Positions 17,006-24,869 of a DNA stretch of 64,000 nucleotides are shown one piece after another. Made by a program: the position numbers and the translations under genes. The stretch is from Lactococcus formosensis (GTDB taxonomy: Bacteria > Bacillota > Bacilli > Lactobacillales > Streptococcaceae), in assembly GCF_018403745.1 (NCBI RefSeq), contig NZ_BOVP01000004.1, positions 62,001-126,000 of the forward strand, read 5' to 3'. The notes under the pieces were generated by a model. It was not told the DNA's origin. It was given only the letters and a program-made list of their open reading frames with translations, and did no database searches. Position 1 is the stretch's first letter. Each line of letters begins with the position of its first letter.

Positions 17006-18286
17006 TTGATAAAACAAGAAGAGTTAATCTCCAAGATTAAAAAACATGCAGAAACAATTCGTCTATGGGATGACCGAGCGACATCACTTTTTCAAGATGC
17101 TATAGTAGATACTATTTCAAACACCGTTTCAGTACGGGAAAATGGGGAGATATTTGTTGCTACTGGAGATATACCAGCAATGTGGCTGAGAGATTCTACC
17201 TTTCAAATACTTCCATATTTGGAGATGGCGGATCATATTCCAGAAATAACATCTCTGATTCACGGTGTTTTGAAGCAACAAATGCGATATATTAATCATG
17301 ATCCTTATGCCAATGCCTTTAATAAGGAGGCAACAGACAGTCATTATAGCCAAGATGTCTCGAATATTCCAATTTCGCCTTTAGTCTGGGAAAGAAAATT
17401 TGAGATTGACTCCTTGTGTGCCCCTTTATTCCTTGCTTACCAACTCTACAAGCATACAGGCTATACCGAGCATCTTAAGGAAGACTATTGGACAACGGTT
17501 GAACGTGTTATTGATACTTTTATTACGGAGCAACATCATGAGAGCTCAGAGTATATTTTTAAAAGAACAAATTGCCCACCATCCGATACACTATCTCATG
17601 AAGGACGTGGAGAACCAATTGGTTATACAGGTATGGTCTGGAGTGCCTTTAGACCGAGTGATGATGCGTGTGAGTACGGTTATTTTATTCCAGGGAACTG
17701 CTTTATTTTAGTGGTTTTGAACCAACTTCTGGAGTTGCTCCCAGCACATTTCTCTCCTAGATTAGAAAGAAAAATAAAGAAGCTTCAAGAAGAAATAACA
17801 GAAGGCATTCAAAAATTTGGTTTAGTATCGTCCGGTAAAAATCTTTATTATGCATATGAGGTTGATGGTTTAGGAAAACAACTCTTTATGGATGATGCTA
17901 ATGTGCCAAGTTTACTCTCATTGCCTTTCCTTGGCTATTGTGGAGAAGAAGATCCACTTTATATAAAAACGAGAGAAAAATGCTTAAGTGAAGAAAATCC
18001 TTATTATTATGTTGGACAATATTTGCACGGCATCGGTAGCCCACATACGCCACCACGTTATGTGTGGCCAATAGCTTTAGCTATGGAAGGATTGACGACA
18101 AAAGATATAGACAAAATGAAAAAGCAGATAGAGACAATCGTTGCCACAGATGGTGGCACAGGTCAGTGTCATGAAGGAATTGATGTGGACAATCCAAATA
18201 ATTACACCCGCGAATGGTTCTCTTGGTCAAACATGACTTATTGTCAATTGGTTTTTCGATACTTAAAGTTTAGTCAAAACAAATAA
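17006..18286 (+). CDS. GH125 exo-alpha-1,6-mannosidase, cytoplasmic
   Basis: A 426-residue inverting exo-alpha-1,6-mannosidase of the (alpha/alpha)6-barrel family GH125. Signatures include VATGDIPAMWLRDSTFQILPY, RTNCPPSDTLSHEGRG, GMVWSAFRPSDDACEYGYFIPGN and the C-terminal GTGQCHEGIDVDNPNNYTREWFSWSN. TTG at 17006 is taken as the start because AGGAGG lies 9 nt upstream; an in-frame ATG at 16967 lies inside GH38 and has no such site. No signal peptide. GH38 plus GH125 is the pair streptococci use to strip alpha-mannose from N-glycans. Confidence 0.92.
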   Translation: MIKQEELISKIKKHAETIRLWDDRATSLFQDAIVDTISNTVSVRENGEIFVATGDIPAMWLRDSTFQILPYLEMADHIPEITSLIHGVLKQQMRYINHDPYANAFNKEATDSHYSQDVSNIPISPLVWERKFEIDSLCAPLFLAYQLYKHTGYTEHLKEDYWTTVERVIDTFITEQHHESSEYIFKRTNCPPSDTLSHEGRGEPIGYTGMVWSAFRPSDDACEYGYFIPGNCFILVVLNQLLELLPAHFSPRLERKIKKLQEEITEGIQKFGLVSSGKNLYYAYEVDGLGKQLFMDDANVPSLLSLPFLGYCGEEDPLYIKTREKCLSEENPYYYVGQYLHGIGSPHTPPRYVWPIALAMEGLTTKDIDKMKKQIETIVATDGGTGQCHEGIDVDNPNNYTREWFSWSNMTYCQLVFRYLKFSQNK

Positions 18287-18321
18287 AAGTTTTAAAAATG
18301 TTTTCTTAAGGAGGAAGTAAG

Positions 18322-19494
18322 GTGAAAAAAATTAAACACTATATTTTAGGTTTACTTACAGTGGGGCTTGGTATGCTCATTTTTGGTCCAATCTCTGCGC
18401 AGGCACAAGAAGATAGCCAGCAAGCGAAAACCATGGTCTACTACCGTGCATGGCGTGATAAGGAAATGAAAGGTGTCAATACCAGCCTTACAGACGAAAA
18501 TTGGTTGAGCATGGATGATATTCCTTATGGCATTGATATTGTCAATGTTTTTAGCTACGTTCCTCAAGGCCAAGAAGATGCCGCTGCACCCTTTTTTGAA
18601 AAGCTTAAAAAGTCTTATGTTCCTAACTTACATGCACGAGGTGTGAAGTTAACTAAGGCGATTGATTATTCAGAGCTTTTAAAGATTCCTTATGCAGGAA
18701 ATTTCCCCACAGTAGAGGAGTTTGATGCTTATGCTAATAAATTGTTAGACGAGCATGTACGCCAATATGGACTTGATGGCTTAGATATTGATATGGAAAC
18801 TTACCCGAGCACTTCAGATATTGCACTTTCAAATGGTGTTATTCGAGCACTATCAAAATATATTGGCCCTCTTGCAAATAATGGTACTGTATTTGTTTAT
18901 GATACAAATGGTTCCAATCTTAATCCATTGAAAGAGGTTGCAGAAAGCTTTACATATCTTGGCTATCAACAATATGGTTCAGATGATACTCGTACAGCTA
19001 GAGCAATAAAAGATTATACTGGGATTATACCGAAAGAGAAATTTATGCCTGGCTTAGCCTTTCCGGAAGAGCAAGACCATAATAGATGGTACGATACTAA
19101 AGAGCCTTACGGAGAAAGTAATATTTACAAAGTAGCAAAATATACAGCAGAAAATAAACTGTACGGCATGTTTCTTTATGCCTTAGACCGTGATGGCAGA
19201 ACATATAACAATTTTGATTTAAACCACATTGTGCCTTCAAACTTCCTTTGGACGAAAACAGCCATTTTACAGGCCAAAGGCTTCAGTCTCCAAGATTCCA
19301 AAGATATAGCACTACATCATTGGAAGCGCGTGGGACAGGGCAAAGAGAATTATCAAGTTGTTTTAAATCAAATTAATCAAGCCCAGTCGATTTATGATGT
19401 TAATAAAGTCTTGCTTGGATCAAGCGATAATTTTGCAAATGATGGTATAAGCCCACAATATGATCCAATGTATGAATTACAACTCATGAAGTGA
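18322..19494 (+). CDS. Secreted GH18 endo-beta-N-acetylglucosaminidase
   Basis: A 390-residue GH18 enzyme with a signal peptide (KKIKHY, hydrophobic stretch 7-21, probable cleavage after AQA at about 28). The catalytic DxxDxDxE motif is DGLDIDME at 152-159, Glu159 being the acid/base. Overall length and the YRAWRD...NVFSYVPQ pattern resemble single-domain ENGases such as those of enterococci, which cut the chitobiose core of N-glycans. It lacks a cell-wall anchor or repeats, so it should be released. It is the only exported enzyme of the operon. Start is GTG at 18322 with AAGGAGG upstream. Chitinase activity is possible but less likely in this context. Confidence 0.85.
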   Translation: MKKIKHYILGLLTVGLGMLIFGPISAQAQEDSQQAKTMVYYRAWRDKEMKGVNTSLTDENWLSMDDIPYGIDIVNVFSYVPQGQEDAAAPFFEKLKKSYVPNLHARGVKLTKAIDYSELLKIPYAGNFPTVEEFDAYANKLLDEHVRQYGLDGLDIDMETYPSTSDIALSNGVIRALSKYIGPLANNGTVFVYDTNGSNLNPLKEVAESFTYLGYQQYGSDDTRTARAIKDYTGIIPKEKFMPGLAFPEEQDHNRWYDTKEPYGESNIYKVAKYTAENKLYGMFLYALDRDGRTYNNFDLNHIVPSNFLWTKTAILQAKGFSLQDSKDIALHHWKRVGQGKENYQVVLNQINQAQSIYDVNKVLLGSSDNFANDGISPQYDPMYELQLMK

Positions 19495-19523
19495 GTCTTT
19501 AGTATTTGAATAAAAAACAGATA

Positions 19524-19562
19524 AGATTCTAGGGGATTTTACTTTTCCTAGGGTCTATTTTT
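19524..19562 (+). terminator. Terminator-like hairpin inside the glycan operon
   Basis: AGATTCTAGG (19524-19533) pairs with CCTAGGGTCT (19547-19556, two G-U pairs), followed by ATTTTT. It lies between the GH18 and GH1 genes and could reduce expression of the last two genes. A TATAAA-like element follows at about 19570. Confidence 0.6.
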
Positions 19563-19617
19563 GAAAAAAATATAAATCCTTCTATTTGAGAAGAAGAAAA
19601 GTAGAAAGAACAGAACA

Positions 19618-21051
19618 ATGAAAATAGAATTTCCAAAAGATTTTTGGTGGGGCGCAGCGACAAGTGGCCCACAAACTGAAGGACGTTTCAAGAAAAAACA
19701 CGACAATGTTTTTGATTATGACTTTGATCATTTTAGTGAACGATTTTGGGGCTCAATTGGTCCAGATACTGCCAGTAATTTTTATAATGACTTTGAAGAA
19801 GATATCTGTTTGATGCAGAAAGCTGGACTCAACAGTATTAGAACAAGTATTCAGTGGTCCAGACTTATTGAGGATTTTGAGACTGGGAAGACTAATCCTC
19901 AAGCAGTGGCGTTCTATAACCGCGTAATTGATACTTTCTTAGCTGCCGGAATTCGGCCTATGATGAACTTACATCATTTTGATCTACCTGTGGAGCTTCT
20001 CCATAAATATGGCGGATGGGAAAGTAAAAAGGTTGCTCAACTCTTTGCTCAGTTTGCGGAGCAATGCTTTCACTTATTTGGTGATCGTGTAACAGAATGG
20101 TTCACACATAATGAGCCGATAGTAGTTGTCGAATGTGGCTATCTTTTAGGTTTCCATTATCCCGACCTTAAAGATGGTAAAAAAGCTGTTCAAGTTGCTT
20201 ATAATTTACAATTAGCTTCTAGTTTAGCGATTGAAAGATTTAGAAAAATCAATAACAATGCCAAATCTAAGATTGGTATCATCCTCAACTTAACACCGAA
20301 TTATGCTAAGGATGGAGAAATACAGAACCTAAAAGCAGCTCATTTTGCTGATTTATGGCAAAATCAACTGTTTTTAGATGCTTCAGTAAAAGGAGAGTTC
20401 CCACAAGAACTCGTAAATATTTTAGAGCAAGATGGTGTATTATGGGAAAGCACTGCTGAAGAGCTGGAAGTGATAAAACACAATACAGTGGACTTTTTAG
20501 GAGTAAATTATTACCATCCAAGTCGTGTTCAAGAGCCAGAGTTTTCGAGCGACAGTTTGGCTCAGGACTGGCTACCGGAAAAATATTACGCTCCCTTTAA
20601 CAAAAGAGGGGTTCGTATGAATGCAGATAGAGGTTGGGAGATTCACCCGCAGACAATTTATAATATAGCAAAAACGATACAAAATGATTATGACAATATC
20701 CCTTGGTTTATCTCAGAAAATGGAATGGGTGTCGAAAATGAAGCACGTTTTGAGGATAGAGCGGGTATTATCCAAGATGATTATCGTATTCAATTTATGA
20801 CGGAGCACCTTTATTATTTACACCAAGCAATGGTTGAAGGTTCTGCCTGCTTAGGTTATCACACATGGACACCAATAGACTGCTGGAGCTGGCGTAATTC
20901 CTATAAAAATCGCTATGGATTAATTTCTCTAGATGTTCATAGACAAATCAAGAAACTAAAAAAATCAGCACATTGGTACCGTAAAGTTTCAGAAAGCTCA
21001 AGTGTTGACATTGAAGAAACACTGTTACAAAAACTGAAAGGGAATGAATAA
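19618..21051 (+). CDS. GH1 beta-glycosidase
   Basis: A 477-residue (beta/alpha)8 retaining glycosidase. Acid/base Glu166 sits in HNEP and nucleophile Glu367 in SENG; the N-terminal FPKDFWWGAATSGPQTEG is typical. The loop that binds the 6-phosphate in phospho-beta-glycosidases reads CWSWRNSYKNRYG: compared with LacG, Ser-Trp and the Tyr are kept but the phosphate-binding Lys is Asn and the second Ser is Arg. It may therefore act on a non-phosphorylated sugar. In this operon the obvious linkage left for it is Man-beta-1,4-GlcNAc. Cytoplasmic. Ribosome-binding site weak (AGAAAG). Confidence 0.88.
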   Translation: MKIEFPKDFWWGAATSGPQTEGRFKKKHDNVFDYDFDHFSERFWGSIGPDTASNFYNDFEEDICLMQKAGLNSIRTSIQWSRLIEDFETGKTNPQAVAFYNRVIDTFLAAGIRPMMNLHHFDLPVELLHKYGGWESKKVAQLFAQFAEQCFHLFGDRVTEWFTHNEPIVVVECGYLLGFHYPDLKDGKKAVQVAYNLQLASSLAIERFRKINNNAKSKIGIILNLTPNYAKDGEIQNLKAAHFADLWQNQLFLDASVKGEFPQELVNILEQDGVLWESTAEELEVIKHNTVDFLGVNYYHPSRVQEPEFSSDSLAQDWLPEKYYAPFNKRGVRMNADRGWEIHPQTIYNIAKTIQNDYDNIPWFISENGMGVENEARFEDRAGIIQDDYRIQFMTEHLYYLHQAMVEGSACLGYHTWTPIDCWSWRNSYKNRYGLISLDVHRQIKKLKKSAHWYRKVSESSSVDIEETLLQKLKGNE

Positions 21052-21923
21052 TGGTACTGATAACAATTGATGTTGGTGGAAGCAGCATTAAATATAGTCT
21101 TTTCTCGGAAGGAAAATTGGGAGAAGTTAAATCGAAACGCACACCCAATGACCTCAAAGGTTATTACAGCTGCCTGAAGGACATTGTAAGTGAGATGAGA
21201 CGAGAAAAGATAAATATAACAGGTATTGCGATGAGTTCCCCTGGAGCTGTTAATCAGAAAACTGGCTATATTGAAGGATTCAGTGCCTTGCCTTATATTC
21301 ACGGTTTTAATATTCATCACGTACTAGAAGAAAAGCTAGGCTTGCCCTTGACTATAGAAAATGATGCCAATTGTGCTGCTCTTGCCGAAGTTGCATATGG
21401 AGCAGCGAAGAATCTACAAAATGTACTTTTTCTAGTACTCGGGACAGGTGTAGGGGGAGCAGTCGTTCTCAATGGAAAAATTCACCATGGGAACCATCTT
21501 TTTGGTGGGGAATTCGGCTTCATGCTGATGGATGAAAAGCATACTTTTTCAGATCTAGGTACAGCTGTAAATATGGCTAAACGCTACAATATCCGGCAAA
21601 AAACAGAGCTTACAGGTCAAGAGGTCTTCAGACGAGCAAGAGAGGAAAATGATAGTGTCGCGCAAGAGGAAATGGAGCGTTTCACATTTAATGTCGCAAA
21701 AGGTATTTACAATCTCCAGTATGCCTTTGATCCTGAACTTATAGTCATAGGGGGAGCTGTTTCACAAGCTGAGTGGCTGGTTCCAGAACTTAATAAACAG
21801 CTTCAAAAGATAATCAAGAATTTAGAAATTCCGCCTTTTTTGCCTGAGATTAAAGTTTGTCACTATCGTAATTCCGCAAATCTCATTGGTGCAGTCGTAA
21901 ATTTTCAACAAAACAAAGCGTAA
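21051..21923 (+). CDS. ROK-family sugar kinase
   Basis: A 290-residue ATP-dependent sugar kinase of the ROK family. The phosphate loop is ITIDVGGSSIKYSL at the N-terminus, the catalytic Asp lies in IENDANCAALAE (about 102-113), and VLGTGVGGAVVLNG is the second nucleotide loop. The usual zinc-binding CxCGxxGCxE motif is absent (HGNHLFGGEFGF instead), as in some ROK kinases. It follows the GH1 gene with a one-base stop/start overlap and ends the operon, so it should phosphorylate the mannose, GlcNAc or other monosaccharide released. Specificity cannot be read from sequence. Confidence 0.88.
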   Translation: MVLITIDVGGSSIKYSLFSEGKLGEVKSKRTPNDLKGYYSCLKDIVSEMRREKINITGIAMSSPGAVNQKTGYIEGFSALPYIHGFNIHHVLEEKLGLPLTIENDANCAALAEVAYGAAKNLQNVLFLVLGTGVGGAVVLNGKIHHGNHLFGGEFGFMLMDEKHTFSDLGTAVNMAKRYNIRQKTELTGQEVFRRAREENDSVAQEEMERFTFNVAKGIYNLQYAFDPELIVIGGAVSQAEWLVPELNKQLQKIIKNLEIPPFLPEIKVCHYRNSANLIGAVVNFQQNKA

Positions 21924-21955
21924 AAAAAAAGACATAGTCTCCTATGTCTTTTTTT
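21924..21955 (+). terminator. Terminator of the glycan operon
   Basis: AAAGACATAG-TCTC-CTATGTCTTT followed by T's. Confidence 0.9.
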
Positions 21956-21968
21956 ATAAAGCATTAAA

Positions 21969-21998
21969 TTTGATTATATACCCTTAGGGGTATATAAT
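21969..21998 (+). promoter_or_regulatory. Promoter with a CsoR/CstR-type operator in the spacer
   Basis: TATATACCC-TTAG-GGGTATATA (21975-21996) is a perfect dyad of the ATACCC/GGGTAT type bound by CsoR-family repressors, including persulfide-sensing CstR. It lies between TTTGAT (21969-21974) and TATAAT (21993-21998), so binding would occlude RNA polymerase. Confidence 0.7.
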
Positions 21999-22028
21999 GG
22001 TATTATTAATAAAACAAAGGAAAAAAGA

Positions 22029-22316
22029 ATGAAAACAATCACAATGCAAGATTTAATAGAAGTAATGAAAAATGAAGCAGATATTATTGATATACGGGAA
22101 ACTTTCGAATATGCATCTGGGCATGTACCAACAGCGCGTAATATACCCATGAGTGAGATAGAAAGTCGTCTGGAGGAAGTTAATAATGGAAGTTATATTA
22201 TCTGTCAATCAGGGGCTCGATCAGCACAGGTGACACAGTGGCTTACCGCAAACGATATCGATGTTATTAATGTCTTGGGCGGTACAAATGCTTGGGACGG
22301 ATGCTTGGCGCAGTAA
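22029..22316 (+). CDS. Single-domain rhodanese-like protein
   Basis: A 95-residue cytoplasmic rhodanese domain with the persulfide-carrying Cys59 in ICQSGARS and the structural elements IIDIRETFEYASGHVPTARNIP and NVLGGTNAW. Such proteins move sulfane sulfur, for example from persulfides to cyanide, sulfite or thiols. It is the first of two adjacent rhodanese genes (9-bp gap) behind a CstR-like operator, so induction by reactive sulfur species is likely. Normal length for the single-domain family. Confidence 0.9.
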   Translation: MKTITMQDLIEVMKNEADIIDIRETFEYASGHVPTARNIPMSEIESRLEEVNNGSYIICQSGARSAQVTQWLTANDIDVINVLGGTNAWDGCLAQ

Positions 22317-22325
22317 GGAGAAACG

Positions 22326-22649
22326 ATGTTTGGATTATTTACGAAAATTAAGAGTATAACAACAACAGAGCTTGCTGCACATCTAAGGAATAATCAGGTA
22401 AAAGAAGAAATTATTGACGTGCGAGAACCTTATGAATATAAAAAAGGACATATACGAAGAGCTAGAAATATTCCTCTGAACCAAGTTTCTACAGCGCAGT
22501 TAGACACTAATAAAAAGTATTTTGTGATTTGCCAATCAGGTATGAGATCAAAAAAGGCCTGTAAAGTACTTTCAAAAATGAACTATAACGTAATAAACAT
22601 ATCTGGTGGTATGGTGGCTTGGCAAGGTAAAGTGACAAGAAAAGATTAA
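22326..22649 (+). CDS. Single-domain rhodanese-like protein
   Basis: A 107-residue rhodanese: IIDVREPYEYKKGHIRRARNIP, the active loop ICQSGMRS with Cys69, and NISGGMVAWQG. The short N-terminal stretch MFGLFTKIKSI is slightly hydrophobic but not a membrane helix. It is co-transcribed with the preceding rhodanese. Only about half the residues match between the two, so they are diverged paralogues, perhaps a donor and an acceptor of sulfane sulfur rather than a fresh duplication. Confidence 0.9.
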   Translation: MFGLFTKIKSITTTELAAHLRNNQVKEEIIDVREPYEYKKGHIRRARNIPLNQVSTAQLDTNKKYFVICQSGMRSKKACKVLSKMNYNVINISGGMVAWQGKVTRKD

Positions 22650-22662
22650 AAGTAGAAATGTC

Positions 22663-22694
22663 GAGAGGGATTAACAAGTCCCTCTCTTTTTTTG
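22663..22694 (+). terminator. Terminator after the rhodanese pair
   Basis: GAGAGGGATT/AAGTCCCTCTC stem and T8. Its T tract runs directly into the next promoter. Confidence 0.9.
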
Positions 22695-22707
22695 CTATAA
22701 TACATGT
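22693..22707 (+). promoter_or_regulatory. Extended -10 promoter giving a leaderless mRNA
   Basis: TGCTATAAT (22693-22701) is followed by only six bases before ATG at 22708, so +1 should fall on or next to the start codon. No Shine-Dalgarno is possible. Confidence 0.65.
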
Positions 22708-23334
22708 ATGACTTATCAAGTAAAAATAATTTATCCTAAAGAAGAAGCTCTTGAGAGCAACAAATTAACAGAACGTACGTTTAACGAGTATATGGATGAC
22801 TTGGAACCAGAAGAAGTTATTAAACAGTACGAGCAACTTTTGACTGAAGGTTATTCTATTTCAGTTAATTTCTTTCCTCCACAAGTAGATAAAGAAGGTA
22901 GTGAACAAGATCCATTTAAAATTGCGGAGAGCTTTGAACTTGCCGGTATCACCTATAAGGCAACGCTGAAACTTAAAGCTTCAGGAACATACGAAGATAT
23001 GGTGAAAATCGCTAAAATAATAGAGCAACAAGGCTATGATTACAGCATTACTGTCAAGCTTCAAATCAATGAAAATTCACCTGTCGATTTTGAGAAAGAA
23101 AGTTCATGGTTTGATTCTGAATATGCTAAATATACAGTATTACCTAAAGCAAGTAGTCAGGATATTGCAGATCTCAAGTCTCTTTACGATATCCTGTCCG
23201 AAGAACATCATAAAGTAAGTATTAATCTTAAAGCCAAGGTCAAGAAAGACGACGACGATAGCTTTGCTAGTCAATTAGCAGCCTATCCTGCAGAAACATT
23301 AGTGACCTTCAAACTATCTGACGCAACAATATAA
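22708..23334 (+). CDS. Hypothetical acidic protein from a leaderless transcript
   Basis: A 208-residue acidic, soluble protein (Glu/Asp/Lys-rich, no cysteine, no signal or membrane segment). It reads as loosely repeated alpha/beta units, each with Y-x-(I/A)-(S/T)-(V/L)-x-(F/L)-like strands after a helix: GYSISVNFF, GITYKATLKL, GYDYSITVKL, HHKVSINLK. I do not recognise a family and claim no function. The promoter's -10 sits six bases from the ATG, so the mRNA should start at or beside the start codon. Confidence 0.7.
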   Translation: MTYQVKIIYPKEEALESNKLTERTFNEYMDDLEPEEVIKQYEQLLTEGYSISVNFFPPQVDKEGSEQDPFKIAESFELAGITYKATLKLKASGTYEDMVKIAKIIEQQGYDYSITVKLQINENSPVDFEKESSWFDSEYAKYTVLPKASSQDIADLKSLYDILSEEHHKVSINLKAKVKKDDDDSFASQLAAYPAETLVTFKLSDATI

Positions 23335-23484
23335 TGATTGTTATTTTACATAAATTAAAATATGTATATATAAAAATAAACAGTAATGAAAAGATTGGTG
23401 TCTTAATCATACAATATGCTTTATGGAACATGATTACTGGTCTTTCTCTGTGATTCTATAATTTTTAAGTTAGTTTACATAAAT

Positions 23485-23513
23485 AAAAAAGAGCACTAAT
23501 GTGCTCTTTTTTA
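23485..23513 (-). terminator. Terminator of the DHA2 efflux gene
   Basis: AAAAAAGAGCAC-TAAT-GTGCTCTTTTTT palindrome just past the stop codon. The rest of the gap 23335-23484 is AT-rich and shows nothing else. Confidence 0.85.
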
Positions 23514-24869
23514 TCATCCTCTCTTTTTCAATGCAGAATAACTTGCAAAGAGTCCCAAAATTACTAATACGAAGAAGAGAATGAGAATGACTGATGTTCC
23601 AAATTGGGTGCCTTCTTTAAACCCTTGAGCGTGCTGAAACACAGAAAGAATGTTGGCTACCAAAGCAGTTGCAATCGCTCCAATAAATTGCTGTGATGTA
23701 TTAACCAATGCATTTCCGTCTGAGAGCTCTTCAGATGAAAGTGTACTGAGACTGCTGGTCATTAAGTTGCTATAAGATACTCCCAGCCCAAGCATCATAA
23801 CGATATGCGCAATCAACAATAAAAGAAGTGACTGTGTTGGGAGGAAAATAAAGAGTAAAACGATACCTAAGCTTGCGGTTAACAGACCAAAGGTAATCGG
23901 CTTTTTAGCACCAACTTGATCCAAAATTTTCCCAGAAATAGGTGCAAGTATTGCACCGACAAGAGCGCCAGGAAACATAAAGAGTCCAGCTACAGCAGAG
24001 CTATATCCAGCAGAAACTTGAATAAAATTAGGTAAAATAAAGGATAAACCTAAAAGAAGGCCTTGGTACACAAGAAGAGCGAAGAGGAGTGCGACAAATT
24101 TACGATGACGTAGTATCGATAATTCAATCAGTGTCTCTTTACGATTATAATAAACAAAGAGGAGAGCACTTAAAATACCGATAATAAAGAGAATTACAAA
24201 GGTCAGAATTTGTTCGGCACTCAAGGCAGAAATGAAGACGAAAAACATGACAGAAAGCGCCAATACTGGTTGAAGCGCCAGTTTTTTTGTCGTTTGTTTT
24301 TTCTCTTCTGGAAGCGAGGAAAGGCCAATAATTAGGGATAAAACAATTAATGGAAGTAAAAAGATGTAAATGTAGCGCCAATCTAGTGCATTAGAGATAA
24401 TGCCACCATAAGTGGGACCAATAGCAGGAGCAATCGATGTTGTGACTGTGCCCAATCCCATCATCATACCGCGCTTTTCAAGTGGTGCTTTGGTTAAAAT
24501 AAGGTGGAACATTAAAGGTAAAGCAATACCAGTTCCGACACCTTGTAAAAGCCGCCCCGCTAATAGGAGTGTAAAGTTAGGTGAGAAGCAATTAATCAGA
24601 ACACCTAAAAAGAAAAGGAGATTCCCAGATATGAAGAGCTTCCGAGAGGAGAAGCGCTGATTAAAATACGAAGACAATGGAATAATAATCGCAATAGCTA
24701 ATAGATAAATGGTGGTCACCCACTGTATCTTGGAAGTACTTAGCCCGAATTCAGTAATTAATTGGGGGAAGGTCACGTTCATCGCTGTTTCGATTAATAC
24801 TCCTGAAAAAGACAAGAGCCCAGTAGCAATGACAGCACCTAAGAGATGAAATTGTTTGTTTTTATTCAT
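23514..24869 (-). CDS. DHA2-family (EmrB/LmrB-like) MFS efflux transporter
   Basis: A 451-residue major facilitator protein with about 14 hydrophobic segments. Helix 1 carries ETAMNVTFPQLITEFG, the DHA2 pattern for drug:proton antiporters, and helix 5 has the motif-C-like sequence GLGTVTTSIAPAIGPTYGG. Members export dyes, bile salts or antibiotics. Its mRNA leader contains a strong Rho-independent terminator right after the promoter, suggesting induction by transcription antitermination. Translation begins at ATG 24867-24869 with AGGAGG 12 nt upstream. Confidence 0.88.
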   Translation of the reverse strand: MNKNKQFHLLGAVIATGLLSFSGVLIETAMNVTFPQLITEFGLSTSKIQWVTTIYLLAIAIIIPLSSYFNQRFSSRKLFISGNLLFFLGVLINCFSPNFTLLLAGRLLQGVGTGIALPLMFHLILTKAPLEKRGMMMGLGTVTTSIAPAIGPTYGGIISNALDWRYIYIFLLPLIVLSLIIGLSSLPEEKKQTTKKLALQPVLALSVMFFVFISALSAEQILTFVILFIIGILSALLFVYYNRKETLIELSILRHRKFVALLFALLVYQGLLLGLSFILPNFIQVSAGYSSAVAGLFMFPGALVGAILAPISGKILDQVGAKKPITFGLLTASLGIVLLFIFLPTQSLLLLLIAHIVMMLGLGVSYSNLMTSSLSTLSSEELSDGNALVNTSQQFIGAIATALVANILSVFQHAQGFKEGTQFGTSVILILFFVLVILGLFASYSALKKRG

